Assembly: GCA_002343545.1 (NCBI GenBank)
Contig: DDRA01000071.1
Location: forward strand, 18,795 to 40,291
Length of the DNA stretch: 21,497 nt
Origin: Bacteriovoracaceae bacterium UBA2428
Lineage (GTDB): Bacteria; Bdellovibrionota; UBA2428
Direction of reading: 5' to 3'
Part shown: positions 6,572 through 14,033 of the stretch, piece after piece
How the letters are laid out: the number at the start of each line of letters is the position of its first letter
How positions within the stretch are numbered: position 1 is the stretch's first letter
Made by a program: the position numbers and the translations under genes
The notes under the pieces: generated by a model
Database searches by the model: none
Told to the model about the DNA's origin: nothing
What the model saw: the letters and a program-made list of their open reading frames with translations, nothing else

Positions 6572-8488
6572 CTATTCGTTGTCCGAGGCGCCCGCGACCT
6601 TTTCGCGCAGGCTCGCCTCGAAGGCTTCCCGCTTGAACGAGGGATCCGCTTCGATCCGCTTCTTCATCTGCCACTCGTAGTTGGCGCGGAGCTTCTCCTG
6701 CAGATCGCCGAGCTTGCGCTTGATCTGGTCGGCGCGTTTGACGAAGGCGCTTCGCTTGGCCGATTTTTCGAGGCTCTCCACCGACTCGAGACGTCCCTCG
6801 ATAACGTGCAGGGTTTGGTGGATTGTTCTCATGAGGCGGTAGAAATCCGCTTCGTTCAAACGCGGGTCGGCGTCCCCCGCCCCGTTGGCGGCGTCCCCTT
6901 GGACCATGCCGAGGTACCGCAGGAAGCCGAGATCCGACGCTTTGGCGCCGGCCTTAAGCGCGATCGCCTCGATATCGATCCGCACTTTGTCGAGGTCGCC
7001 CTTGTTGACCGCGTACTGACGCAACAGCTCGTCCTCGACTTGACCGAGGAAGGCGTCGTGGGCCGGGTCTTCTTTCGCGAATCCCAGCGCCAACGCGAAG
7101 GGCGAGTAGGCGGAACGGATCGAGGCCGAAACCTCGGCATTCCGCTTGAGCTCTTCCACGATGCGAGCCGGATCTTTCTTCGATTCGAGCAAGCCCCGCA
7201 GGCTCGCCGAAGAATTCGCCGATCCGCCGAGGGTGGCGTAGGCGAGCGTCAATCCGAGCGACGAGCGCGCGCCGACCTGGGCCGAAGCGATACCCTTCTC
7301 GGTCAACTTGAAGGTCCGGGTGCTCGTGCCCGCGTAGCGGATGCCCTTATCCATGAGCGCCAGCGTATTCACGGAAGACTGGCCCAAAGGACGAAGGACG
7401 TTCTCTTTGATGCGGCCTACGACCGCGTTCAGCAGCGGCAGCGGGCTCGTCGTCGCCATCGCCGAGGTCCGCACGAGACCGCCCGACGATTCGTCGACGC
7501 GACGAAAAACGGCGGCGGTGGCGTTCAGCGACTTCGCGATCGCCGTCGTTTCGTCGAACGAATTTCCGATCTTCGCGGAAAGACCCGCGGTCCCGCGCAG
7601 CGCCAAACGCTCCGGAAGGATCGCGATCTGAACGGCACTTTCGATGTTCCCCGCCGAAGTCGCGCGAAGGAAGGCCGGAAAGCCCTGTTGCGTGAAGAGC
7701 ACGACTTTCTGGACGGGCGTGGCCTTGAGGGGCGTGATGTTGCTGTGGTGTTCGAACGCCTCGTGCACCGAGCCCACGGCGTTCGTTTGAATGGCGATGG
7801 CACCACGCTTCACCGCGACGCCTTCCGGAAGCACGATGCCTCCCATCCTCTCGAAGAAGGCGTCGGGGATGAACTTCGGCACGAGCATCCCGTAGCCATT
7901 CTGCTCTTCCATGCTCATCGTCGACAAGTTCGCCACGGTGGGGAGCGCGAAGGTGGCGCCGAAGACCGGCACGAGCCAGGGATGACGCTCGAGCGATTGG
8001 CCGAAGGCCGCCGTGACCTCCCCCTTGGTCGCGTCCCGAACGTCCGCGGGCAAAAGCATGCCGGAGAAACCCGCCGCCCAGACCCAGTAGTGCCAGGTCG
8101 TCGCGTCCACGTAGCCTTTCGCGAGCGCGACGGGATCGATCGCTTCGATCGCTTTCTCGGCCAAGAACTTGGCTTCGTTCGCGTTGAACGCCGCGTTCGA
8201 CGGCAGTTCCCGCAGCGTTTCTTCGTTCACGAAGACGTCGTAAAGCAGCCGGTTCGTCTCGACGAAGAGCTCCTGGCTTTGGAGGACGGCCTGGAAGGCA
8301 ACCCAAGAGTACGGGCTATCGGCTACGACCGTCCCGCCCTCGCGACTTTCGAGGGCGCGATCGAAGAGCGCCGTATCGCTGGCCGGGCTTCGGCTCTCGC
8401 GGGAATCGCTCGCGCAGGAGGCCACCGCGGCGGCGGCCGTCAACGCGGCCAGGGTCGAACGATGGGAACGTCTCGCGAAAAACTTCAT
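6572..8488 (-). CDS. Large lipoprotein of unknown function
   Basis: The 638-residue product starts at an ATG at 8486-8488 with a strong GGAGGA Shine-Dalgarno 6 nt upstream; a longer in-frame start at 8515 is less likely. The N-terminus is basic (MKFFARRSHR), then hydrophobic, ending in the lipobox VAS-C (Cys25), so it is a predicted lipoprotein. I do not recognise the family. The body is mixed alpha/beta with a central part rich in small residues. The last ~80 residues are strongly charged and helical (KSAKRSAFVKRADQIKRK and onward), suggesting a coiled coil. A histidine-rich spot, HEAFEHHSN, lies mid-protein. It follows the papain-like gene at 8570 by 81 bp on the same strand, so the two may be functionally linked. 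No catalytic signature is clear. Confidence 0.75.
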   Translation of the reverse strand: MKFFARRSHRSTLAALTAAAAVASCASDSRESRSPASDTALFDRALESREGGTVVADSPYSWVAFQAVLQSQELFVETNRLLYDVFVNEETLRELPSNAAFNANEAKFLAEKAIEAIDPVALAKGYVDATTWHYWVWAAGFSGMLLPADVRDATKGEVTAAFGQSLERHPWLVPVFGATFALPTVANLSTMSMEEQNGYGMLVPKFIPDAFFERMGGIVLPEGVAVKRGAIAIQTNAVGSVHEAFEHHSNITPLKATPVQKVVLFTQQGFPAFLRATSAGNIESAVQIAILPERLALRGTAGLSAKIGNSFDETTAIAKSLNATAAVFRRVDESSGGLVRTSAMATTSPLPLLNAVVGRIKENVLRPLGQSSVNTLALMDKGIRYAGTSTRTFKLTEKGIASAQVGARSSLGLTLAYATLGGSANSSASLRGLLESKKDPARIVEELKRNAEVSASIRSAYSPFALALGFAKEDPAHDAFLGQVEDELLRQYAVNKGDLDKVRIDIEAIALKAGAKASDLGFLRYLGMVQGDAANGAGDADPRLNEADFYRLMRTIHQTLHVIEGRLESVESLEKSAKRSAFVKRADQIKRKLGDLQEKLRANYEWQMKKRIEADPSFKREAFEASLREKVAGASDNE

Positions 8489-8569
8489 CCAGTTTCCTCC
8501 GTCTAGGATTCTCACACGCTCGAGGCCGATTTTCCTCGAGCAAATTTGACGGAGCCCGGTTAGATCTCG

Positions 8570-10243
8570 TTAGCTCGCGTCCTTCGCCTTGCGGTAGGTC
8601 GCGACCCGTTCCTCGATTTCCTTCAAGAGCGACTCGCGAAACCCGAAAGACAGCAAAGTCGCGGCCGACAGGTTCGCGTTCGTCTCGGCCGAGGCGCGCT
8701 CCTCGCGCAGTTCGTCTTTCTCGCGATCGATGCGGGCCGCGATCGAGTTGAGGTCGTTCAACGAAACCTCCGCAACGTCCAGGTTCAAGGTCACGAGGGC
8801 GAGCGACAGGTCTTCGCGAATTCGGTCGAGGGCGATCTTGCGGGCTTGCTCGTCGCGCGCTTCGACGACGACGGGGTCCATGCTTTCCCAGTCCTTATCG
8901 AAGTGCTTGACCTCTTCGACGAGCCGCCAGGTCTTGTCGAAGACGAAGTTCGTCGCGAAGAGCTTGGCCTCGAGCGAGTTGATGAGCGCGTTCCGCCAGA
9001 CGTGGTAGGCCTTACGGTCCGGTCGCTCGACCATGACGAGCGCGGGCTCGCCGAAGCGATCCGGGTAGAAGCGGCGAAAAAAGTCCACGGCCAGCACCAT
9101 CTGGCCCGGCGAGGCGTCCACGAGGAACGAGAAGTTCACCTCGCCGTTGGTGGCGGCGCCGATCGCCCGGTCGATCATCGTCGCGCAGTCGTTCACGAAC
9201 GTCGTGTTGTCGTAGTAGTTGCCGACCTTCATCTCGAGCGAGCGCTTGAGTCGGAGATACTCGTCCGGCTTGAGGTAGATCGAAGCGACCTGCACCGAGC
9301 GCGGCTGCTCGCCCCAACCCGTCGCCTTGTAGGCGCCGCTCAGGAAGCTGCCCAAAGCACGGGCCGAAGAATTCCGTTCCCCGGCCTCCTTGGCCTCGCC
9401 GGGCGGTGCGCTTTTGGGCGAGAGGTACTCCGAGACCGAGCTCTTCGAGAAGTGCTCGACCCCGTAGCTATAGACCTCGCTCCCCATCCGCAAGGCGAGG
9501 TGGGGAAAGGGGACGGTCTCCGAGAGAATCTGAATCTCGCCTTCGCGAAGGGGGATCGCGCGGTAGTCCTCGAGCGAACGGGCGTTGGCCTCGAGTTCGG
9601 CCGCGTGCACGAGCGCGCTGGTCGTCGTGCCGAGCACGAGCAAGTCCGTCGCCGTTCGCACGTAGCGATGCGCCCGGTACGACTTATGGTACTCGCGCAT
9701 GGACGCCCGGAACTCCTCGAGCTCGGCCGCCAGCCCGTACTTCTGGATGATCTCCCAGTCCTTGACGCTCGCCTTCGGATTGAGCGCGGGATCGAAGATC
9801 CACTCGGGGTTGCGGAAAACTTGCTCGAAGAGCACGCCCACGTTTCCGTAAACGAGGCGATTCGCGCGCCCGAAGCGCAGCGGCGTCGCCGTGCGCAGGA
9901 CGGGCATGACGTACTTATAGAGCAGATCGTGCGGGGTCTCGCGCCACCCGAGACTGACCCGGAACGGCATGAGCAGCGCCTTGGCGACCGACGAGCTCGA
10001 CGAGTCCGACGCCGGGTAAGCCCGACGCATGAGCTCGACGGGGCCGAAAAGCGTGCGCCAGGCAACGCCGACCGTCCGGTCCGCGCCCGCCTTTGCGCCC
10101 GCCTTGAACTCGGACCACGTCAGGGTCTTGGGGCCGACGACGGCGACGACGGCGAGCGCGCAGGCCGACTCCGCGGCCCGCGCGCTCGCCGTCAGGAGCA
10201 GTAGCGCGCTGGCTAAACAGGATCGTCGATCGAATCCGGACAA
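8570..10243 (-). CDS. Exported protein with DUF4105-like (permuted papain) His...Cys motifs
   Basis: The 557-residue product is taken from a TTG start at 10241-10243, because GGAGGT lies 4 nt upstream and a good signal peptide follows at once (SGFDRRSCLASALLLLTASARA). Longer in-frame starts at 10294 and 10387 lack this. The middle contains FPHLALRMGSEVYSYG (His248), and about 105 residues later TTFVNDCATMIDRA (Cys353). A histidine in an H-x-x-L-R strand followed much later by an N-D/N-C motif resembles the DUF4105 (Lnb N-terminal periplasmic) family and other circularly permuted papain/NlpC-P60 enzymes. Such enzymes act on peptidoglycan, lipids or peptides. The match is by eye and weak elsewhere in the protein. 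The C-terminal ~100 residues are charged and helical. The gene lies upstream of the large lipoprotein gene on the same strand. Confidence 0.6.
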   Translation of the reverse strand: MSGFDRRSCLASALLLLTASARAAESACALAVVAVVGPKTLTWSEFKAGAKAGADRTVGVAWRTLFGPVELMRRAYPASDSSSSSVAKALLMPFRVSLGWRETPHDLLYKYVMPVLRTATPLRFGRANRLVYGNVGVLFEQVFRNPEWIFDPALNPKASVKDWEIIQKYGLAAELEEFRASMREYHKSYRAHRYVRTATDLLVLGTTTSALVHAAELEANARSLEDYRAIPLREGEIQILSETVPFPHLALRMGSEVYSYGVEHFSKSSVSEYLSPKSAPPGEAKEAGERNSSARALGSFLSGAYKATGWGEQPRSVQVASIYLKPDEYLRLKRSLEMKVGNYYDNTTFVNDCATMIDRAIGAATNGEVNFSFLVDASPGQMVLAVDFFRRFYPDRFGEPALVMVERPDRKAYHVWRNALINSLEAKLFATNFVFDKTWRLVEEVKHFDKDWESMDPVVVEARDEQARKIALDRIREDLSLALVTLNLDVAEVSLNDLNSIAARIDREKDELREERASAETNANLSAATLLSFGFRESLLKEIEERVATYRKAKDAS

Positions 10244-10484
10244 AGTACCTCCGATCTGTCGATCTCTCGAAGCCGCGAGTTCACCCCGCAGCATCCCTTC
10301 GAAAGCCTCTCGGCGTACCGAATGGCCCGTTTCAAGAAAATCACCCCGACATTCTCCGTGAATCATTATCCGAGCGATCGGACGCAAAAGATGCGGCAGA
10401 ATTCTGACCTAACGGTTCTTCCAAGGTGGAAGCGATCCGTCAAAAAGCGTCCAGAGGAGGCGAAGCGCTAGTTTCGCGCGGACC
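10244..10484. other. Longest intergenic gap
   Basis: This 241-bp gap lies between the stop codon of hpd and the TTG start chosen for the papain-like gene. It should hold the hpd transcript end and the promoter and leader of the papain-like gene. On the minus strand GATAAT is visible near 10366-10371 as a possible -10, without a clear -35. A 10-bp palindrome, CAGAATTCTG, sits at 10397-10406. The minus frame stays open to 10387, so a longer protein start cannot be excluded. No RNA gene or obvious terminator was seen. Confidence 0.35.
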
Positions 10485-11603
10485 TCAGAGGACTCCGCGC
10501 TTCTTTTGGTCGCGTTCGATCGCCTCGAAGAGGGCCTTGAAGTTGCCTTCGCCGAAGCCATTGTGGCCGCGGCGCTGGATGATCTCGAAGAAGAGCGGGC
10601 CGATCTGGTTCTCGGTGAAGATCTGGAGCAGGTAGCCCTTCTCGTCGCCGTCCACGAGCACGTCGAGGTTGCGGACCTGGTTGAGGTCTTCCTTGATCTT
10701 GCCGCCGAAGCGCGCGCGCACTTCGTCGTAGTAGTTCGGCGTCATCTCGAGGAACTTGAAGCCGCGCTTCTTCATCTCGGCCACGGTGCCGCAGATGTCG
10801 TTCGTCGTGAGCGCGATGTGCTGCACGCCCGCGCCGCGGTGCTGGTCGATGAATTCCTGCACCTGGCTCTTGGCTTCGGTCGCCTGGTTCACGGGAACCT
10901 TCACGGCGCCGTCGGGCGACTGCAGGACTTTGGAATTGAGGCCCGTCTGCTCGGCGCGGATGTCAAAGTAGCGCGCCTCGACCCAGCCGTAGATGCGGCG
11001 GTAGAAGTCCGCCCAGAACTCCATCTTACCCATCTCGACGTTGTTCGTGAGGTGGTCGATCGAGAGCAGGCCGAGCCCCGTCACGGAAGCCGGCGGCGCC
11101 GACGGGCGGAAGCCCGGCGCGAAGGGCGCGGCCACGTCGAAGGCGCCGACGCTCGCGCCGCCCACCGTCGCGTGACGTTCCACGAAGACGGCGCGCACGT
11201 CGCCGAAGGAACGGATCGCCGCGCTCACCGTGCGGATTTTCGTCGAACCCAAGTCCTCGCTCTCTTCCGTCGCGACTTGCGCGACTTGGGCGCCGCGCGA
11301 AAGCGCCGTCTCGAGGGTGCCGCGCGCGCTGGGCACCGTGTACGCTAGCGCACAGACGCCTTCGCCGTGGGCCGTCACGTACTCGTCGGCAAAGCTGCCG
11401 GGCTTGCCTTCGGTCAAGAGCACGCGGATCTGCCCTTGCGTCAGCAAGCGGCTGCGCCCCTGCGCGTTCTCGCGCGCCTGGGTGCGCGCGAAGCCGAGCT
11501 TGGCCCAGAGGGCTTCCATCTCGTCGATGTCGCGCGTGGCGATCTCGATGTGGTCGAAGCGGTTCACGAGGCAATCGACTTGGGGGGCGGAAGCATTCGT
11601 CAT
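10485..11603 (-). CDS. hpd: 4-hydroxyphenylpyruvate dioxygenase
   Basis: The 372-residue product is the Fe(II) enzyme that converts 4-hydroxyphenylpyruvate to homogentisate in tyrosine catabolism, and also towards pyomelanin. It has the two-domain vicinal-oxygen-chelate layout. The iron ligands are visible in order: His184 in IDHLTNNV, His262 in VQHIALTT and Glu340 in PLFFEIIQRRGHNGFGEGNF, the family's C-terminal hallmark. Length is normal and all key residues are present. No other tyrosine-degradation gene (such as homogentisate dioxygenase) is adjacent, so it appears to be a single-gene unit. TTGAGC and TAGACC boxes lie just upstream, the latter 6 nt from the ATG, so the message may be leaderless. 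AAGGG next to the ATG is too close to act as a normal Shine-Dalgarno. Confidence 0.96.
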   Translation of the reverse strand: MTNASAPQVDCLVNRFDHIEIATRDIDEMEALWAKLGFARTQARENAQGRSRLLTQGQIRVLLTEGKPGSFADEYVTAHGEGVCALAYTVPSARGTLETALSRGAQVAQVATEESEDLGSTKIRTVSAAIRSFGDVRAVFVERHATVGGASVGAFDVAAPFAPGFRPSAPPASVTGLGLLSIDHLTNNVEMGKMEFWADFYRRIYGWVEARYFDIRAEQTGLNSKVLQSPDGAVKVPVNQATEAKSQVQEFIDQHRGAGVQHIALTTNDICGTVAEMKKRGFKFLEMTPNYYDEVRARFGGKIKEDLNQVRNLDVLVDGDEKGYLLQIFTENQIGPLFFEIIQRRGHNGFGEGNFKALFEAIERDQKKRGVL

Positions 11604-11609
11604 GCCCTT

Positions 11610-11639
11610 GGTCTAGTCGATGGCCGCGCCGCGGCTCAA
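11610..11639 (-). promoter_or_regulatory. Probable hpd promoter
   Basis: On the minus strand, TTGAGC (11634-11639) and TAGACC (11610-11615) are separated by 18 nt. Only 6 nt lie between the -10-like box and the hpd ATG, so the start of transcription would fall on or next to the start codon. The -35 is a good match and the -10 is weak. Confidence 0.4.
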
Positions 11640-11682
11640 GCCAGAACTCCCCCCAAACTCCGACGGCGGCGTTCTCGGTCGA

Positions 11683-11753
11683 CTCGTTTACGACGTAAAC
11701 TTCGCTCCCTGCGGCCTGGCCGCCGGAGCTTGGAAGGAGTTCTAGTAAACGAG
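11683..11753. repeat. Nested inverted repeats between hpd and the TPR/barrel gene
   Basis: CTCGTTTAC (11683-11691) is the exact inverse of GTAAACGAG (11745-11753), which overlaps the last codons of the TPR/barrel gene. Between them is a GC-rich hairpin (11704-11729) with stems GCTCC/GGAGC and GCGGC/GCCGC. The left arm can instead pair locally as GTTTAC-GAC-GTAAAC (11686-11700), so two exclusive foldings exist. It probably ends the leftward transcript, although no T-run follows. It could also be an operator upstream of hpd. Confidence 0.5.
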
Positions 11754-13628
11754 GGTCATGAGCAGGTTGAGCTGGTACTTGTAATATTGGTAGTTGAGCT
11801 TGTCCGTCGAGAACGAGAGGGTCCCGACTCCCTGCAGACGCGTCTCAAACCAGGCGGTCCAGGGTTTCACGAGCGAGCCCGAGTAGCGGAACACGAAGTC
11901 TTTGCGCTGGAGAGCGCTGCGATAATAAGGGGTGTACTGAAAGCTCCCCTCTTGCGCCAGGCTCAGCCCCGCGCGTTGCGAGATCGGCAGGTCCCAGCGC
12001 CCTAGCACGGAAAGGCTGTAGTACGACGTCTCCGTGCCCGCCGCCGGGTGGAACTCGAAGTCCACGCCCGGGCCGAAAACGTGGGGCTTCTCCTTGCGCA
12101 CGACGTAGCGCCAGCTGAGCAGGTACGAGTTCGCGCTCGGGTCGTTCGCCTCGCTCGCGGGGGTCTGCTTGGCGATCGTGCGCACGTACTTGATCGCGGT
12201 TTCCATCTCGCCCGGGCTCGCGGCGGGATCCCCCAAGACGCGGAACCAGCGCAGCTCGAAGCCGGGCACCGCGAGGTAAGGCGTCGAGCGCCCCACCCAG
12301 CCGCGGTAGACCGAAGCGTAGTTCGCGCCGATCGCGAGGCTTTCCTTGGGCGAGAGCGAATAGGCGAAGGTCGTCGCGGCGTCGTAGATCTGGGAATCGC
12401 TCAGGTCCGCGACGCTGCCGTTCGCGTAGTGGACCGCGACGGCGGTCGCGCGCAGACGATGGTCGATGCGATCTCCCCAGGGCGGCTTGATCTCGAAGAA
12501 GCCGATGGCCGAGAGGAGCGTGGAGGCCTCGTCCGAGACGTTGTACGCCTCGGGCGAGAGCTCCTGCGGCAGCGCCACGACGTTCGAATCGAAGCCGAAG
12601 CCGCCGACGAGGCCCACGGAGAAGATCTTGTTCTGGTAGTTCGCGTCGCTGCGGGCCCGGCGCACGGCCTCGAGCCGCTGCGTCGCGAGCGCGACGATGC
12701 CCTTGTCGGCGGCGAAGTCGATCGTATCGAGGTAAGCCGTCTCGGCTTCGTCCCAACGTTCTTCGTTCTCGGCGACCACGCCCAGGTAAAAACGGCTCTG
12801 ATCGGCGTAGCGGGGATTCTGCCGATCGAGCAGGCTCTGGAAGATCCCGCCGGCTTCCTTGCTCTTCTTGGCCTCGACGAGACAGAGCGCGCGGTAATAC
12901 GAAACGTCGTCGCGATTCGCCTCGTCGCGGTCGGCTTCGCGCAGGTCGACATCGATGGATTCGCAGCCCTTCTGGTGGAAAAGCGCGATGCCGCGACCGA
13001 GGTGCGCCTGCGCGCGTTGCGCCGGCGCGAGCGCGGCTTTGCGCGCGAGCAAGCGGCCGAAGGCTTCGAGTCCGATGTCGTAGCGGCGTTTGCCAAGCGC
13101 TTCCCAGCCGATCTCGAAGAGTCGCTTGAAAGCCTGCCCCTCGCGCAGGGAGCGACGGCGTTCCGCGTCGACGGGCGTCAAGGCGCCCGTCGAAAGCGCT
13201 TGGATCAAGACGCCCTTCGCGTCTTGGCGCACGCGAAGATCCAGCTTGCGCCACGTCGGCTGGTCGAAGACGAGCGAGCGGGATTGGTAGAAACCCACGC
13301 CACCCGGGAAGGGAACCTTGCGCTCTTCGGGACGGGCCTCGAGCACGCTGATTTCCGGCTGAAAGGCGGGGTTCGTCCCGTCCATCAAGGTGCGCACGGT
13401 TTCGGAGGCGATGAATTCGTCGTCCCGGGAGTCCAGGATGAGTTCTTTGCCCGTTTCGAGGTTCCGGATGCGGACTTTGGCGCGGGCTTCACGGACCGAG
13501 GGAGGAATCTGGATGCGAAAGGGCTCGTCCCCCCGAATTCGCGGGGACTCGGTCTGGGCAAAGGCCGCGCTACCGAGCAGGCCGCTCCCAACAACCAAGT
13601 GCCTGAATTTATTTAAAAATATTCCCAC
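11742..13628 (-). CDS. TPR-containing outer-membrane beta-barrel protein
   Basis: The 628-residue product is taken from a GTG at 13626-13628, which gives a compact signal peptide (IFLNKFRHLVVGSGLLGSAAFA); a TTG at 13692-13694 would add an unlikely 22-residue leader. After an N-terminal beta-rich region (about 30-150) come helical TPR-like repeats (about 165-325) with recognisable YRALCLVEAKKSKEAGGIF and FYLGVVAENEERWDEAETAYLD units. From about residue 335 to the end, alternating polar/apolar strands rich in Tyr, Trp and Ser make a predicted beta-barrel, and the chain ends in a terminal aromatic (LNLLMTLVY) typical of BAM-recognised outer-membrane proteins. TPR plus barrel is the layout of surface-assembly modifiers and polysaccharide-export proteins, but no specific family is recognised. 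It is divergent from rpmG across ~115 bp. Confidence 0.72.
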   Translation of the reverse strand: MGIFLNKFRHLVVGSGLLGSAAFAQTESPRIRGDEPFRIQIPPSVREARAKVRIRNLETGKELILDSRDDEFIASETVRTLMDGTNPAFQPEISVLEARPEERKVPFPGGVGFYQSRSLVFDQPTWRKLDLRVRQDAKGVLIQALSTGALTPVDAERRRSLREGQAFKRLFEIGWEALGKRRYDIGLEAFGRLLARKAALAPAQRAQAHLGRGIALFHQKGCESIDVDLREADRDEANRDDVSYYRALCLVEAKKSKEAGGIFQSLLDRQNPRYADQSRFYLGVVAENEERWDEAETAYLDTIDFAADKGIVALATQRLEAVRRARSDANYQNKIFSVGLVGGFGFDSNVVALPQELSPEAYNVSDEASTLLSAIGFFEIKPPWGDRIDHRLRATAVAVHYANGSVADLSDSQIYDAATTFAYSLSPKESLAIGANYASVYRGWVGRSTPYLAVPGFELRWFRVLGDPAASPGEMETAIKYVRTIAKQTPASEANDPSANSYLLSWRYVVRKEKPHVFGPGVDFEFHPAAGTETSYYSLSVLGRWDLPISQRAGLSLAQEGSFQYTPYYRSALQRKDFVFRYSGSLVKPWTAWFETRLQGVGTLSFSTDKLNYQYYKYQLNLLMTLVY

Positions 13629-13708
13629 GCACCCTTCTTGCCCGGCCTTTGGGGCCGAGCTTCTCCATTCTGCCAAGCTCCCCTTGATCCGCAAGTGAGA
13701 CCGATAAC

Positions 13709-13737
13709 TTGACTCAAGTCGGCATATTCTCTACGAA
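13709..13737 (+). promoter_or_regulatory. Probable rpmG promoter
   Basis: TTGACT (13709-13714) and TACGAA (13732-13737) are separated by 17 nt, and the ATG of rpmG follows only 6 nt after the -10-like box. An alternative TATTCT at 13725-13730 is too close to the -35. No Shine-Dalgarno is present, so a leaderless or near-leaderless mRNA is predicted. Confidence 0.5.
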
Positions 13738-13743
13738 AGCTCC

Positions 13744-13926
13744 ATGGCTAAGAAGTCTGATCGCGTCGTCGTCATCCTCGAGTGCACGGAAGCTACTAAA
13801 GAAGGCAAGACGGCCAGCCGCTACCACACGAAGAAGAACAAGAAGACCACCACGGAAAAGCTCGAGCTCCGCAAGTACAACCCGTACCTGCGCCGCACGA
13901 CCCTCCACAAAGAAGTGAAGAGCTGA
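13744..13926 (+). CDS. rpmG: 50S ribosomal protein bL33, zinc-free type
   Basis: The 60-residue basic protein matches bL33 along its length: [17 protein letters not shown], then [35 protein letters not shown]. Classic zinc-binding L33 has two CxxC pairs; here only Cys14 remains and the second pair is replaced (KYNPYLRR), so this is the zinc-independent (C-minus) form. It sits in the large subunit near the E site. It is monocistronic: its own promoter lies directly upstream and a strong hairpin-plus-T8 terminator follows 30 bp after the stop. Confidence 0.96.
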   Translation: MAKKSDRVVVILECTEATKEGKTASRYHTKKNKKTTTEKLELRKYNPYLRRTTLHKEVKS

Positions 13927-13956
13927 TTCGCTCTCCTTTTTAAACCGCGTCTTGGA

Positions 13957-13990
13957 CGCCCGGAGCCGAAAGGCCCCGGGCGTTTTTTTT
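13957..13990 (+). terminator. Rho-independent terminator of rpmG
   Basis: An 11-bp GC-rich stem with one mismatch (CGCCCGGAGCC against GGCCCCGGGCG) is closed by a GAAA tetraloop and followed by eight T residues. Confidence 0.93.
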
Positions 13991-14021
13991 CGCCCGCGCT
14001 CCGCCGCGCCCACGCTCCGGT

Positions 14022-14027
14022 TATAAA
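14022..14027 (+). promoter_or_regulatory. TATAAA -10 box for glpD
   Basis: TATAAA ends 6 nt before the GTG start codon at 14034; no clear -35 is seen 17 nt upstream. The GAGGG between box and start touches the GTG and is too close to be a functional Shine-Dalgarno. Leaderless initiation is likely. Confidence 0.42.
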
Positions 14028-14033
14028 CGAGGG

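Noticed and set aside
4457..8506. A 1349-codon open frame on the plus strand spanning several genes
   Set aside because: It runs antisense through two or three convincing genes with signal peptides and motifs, has an Arg/Glu/His-rich composition typical of GC-rich shadow frames, and shows no domain.
10397..10406. CAGAATTCTG palindrome in the hpd-downstream gap
   Set aside because: Ten bases, single copy and not placed at a recognisable promoter; likely chance.
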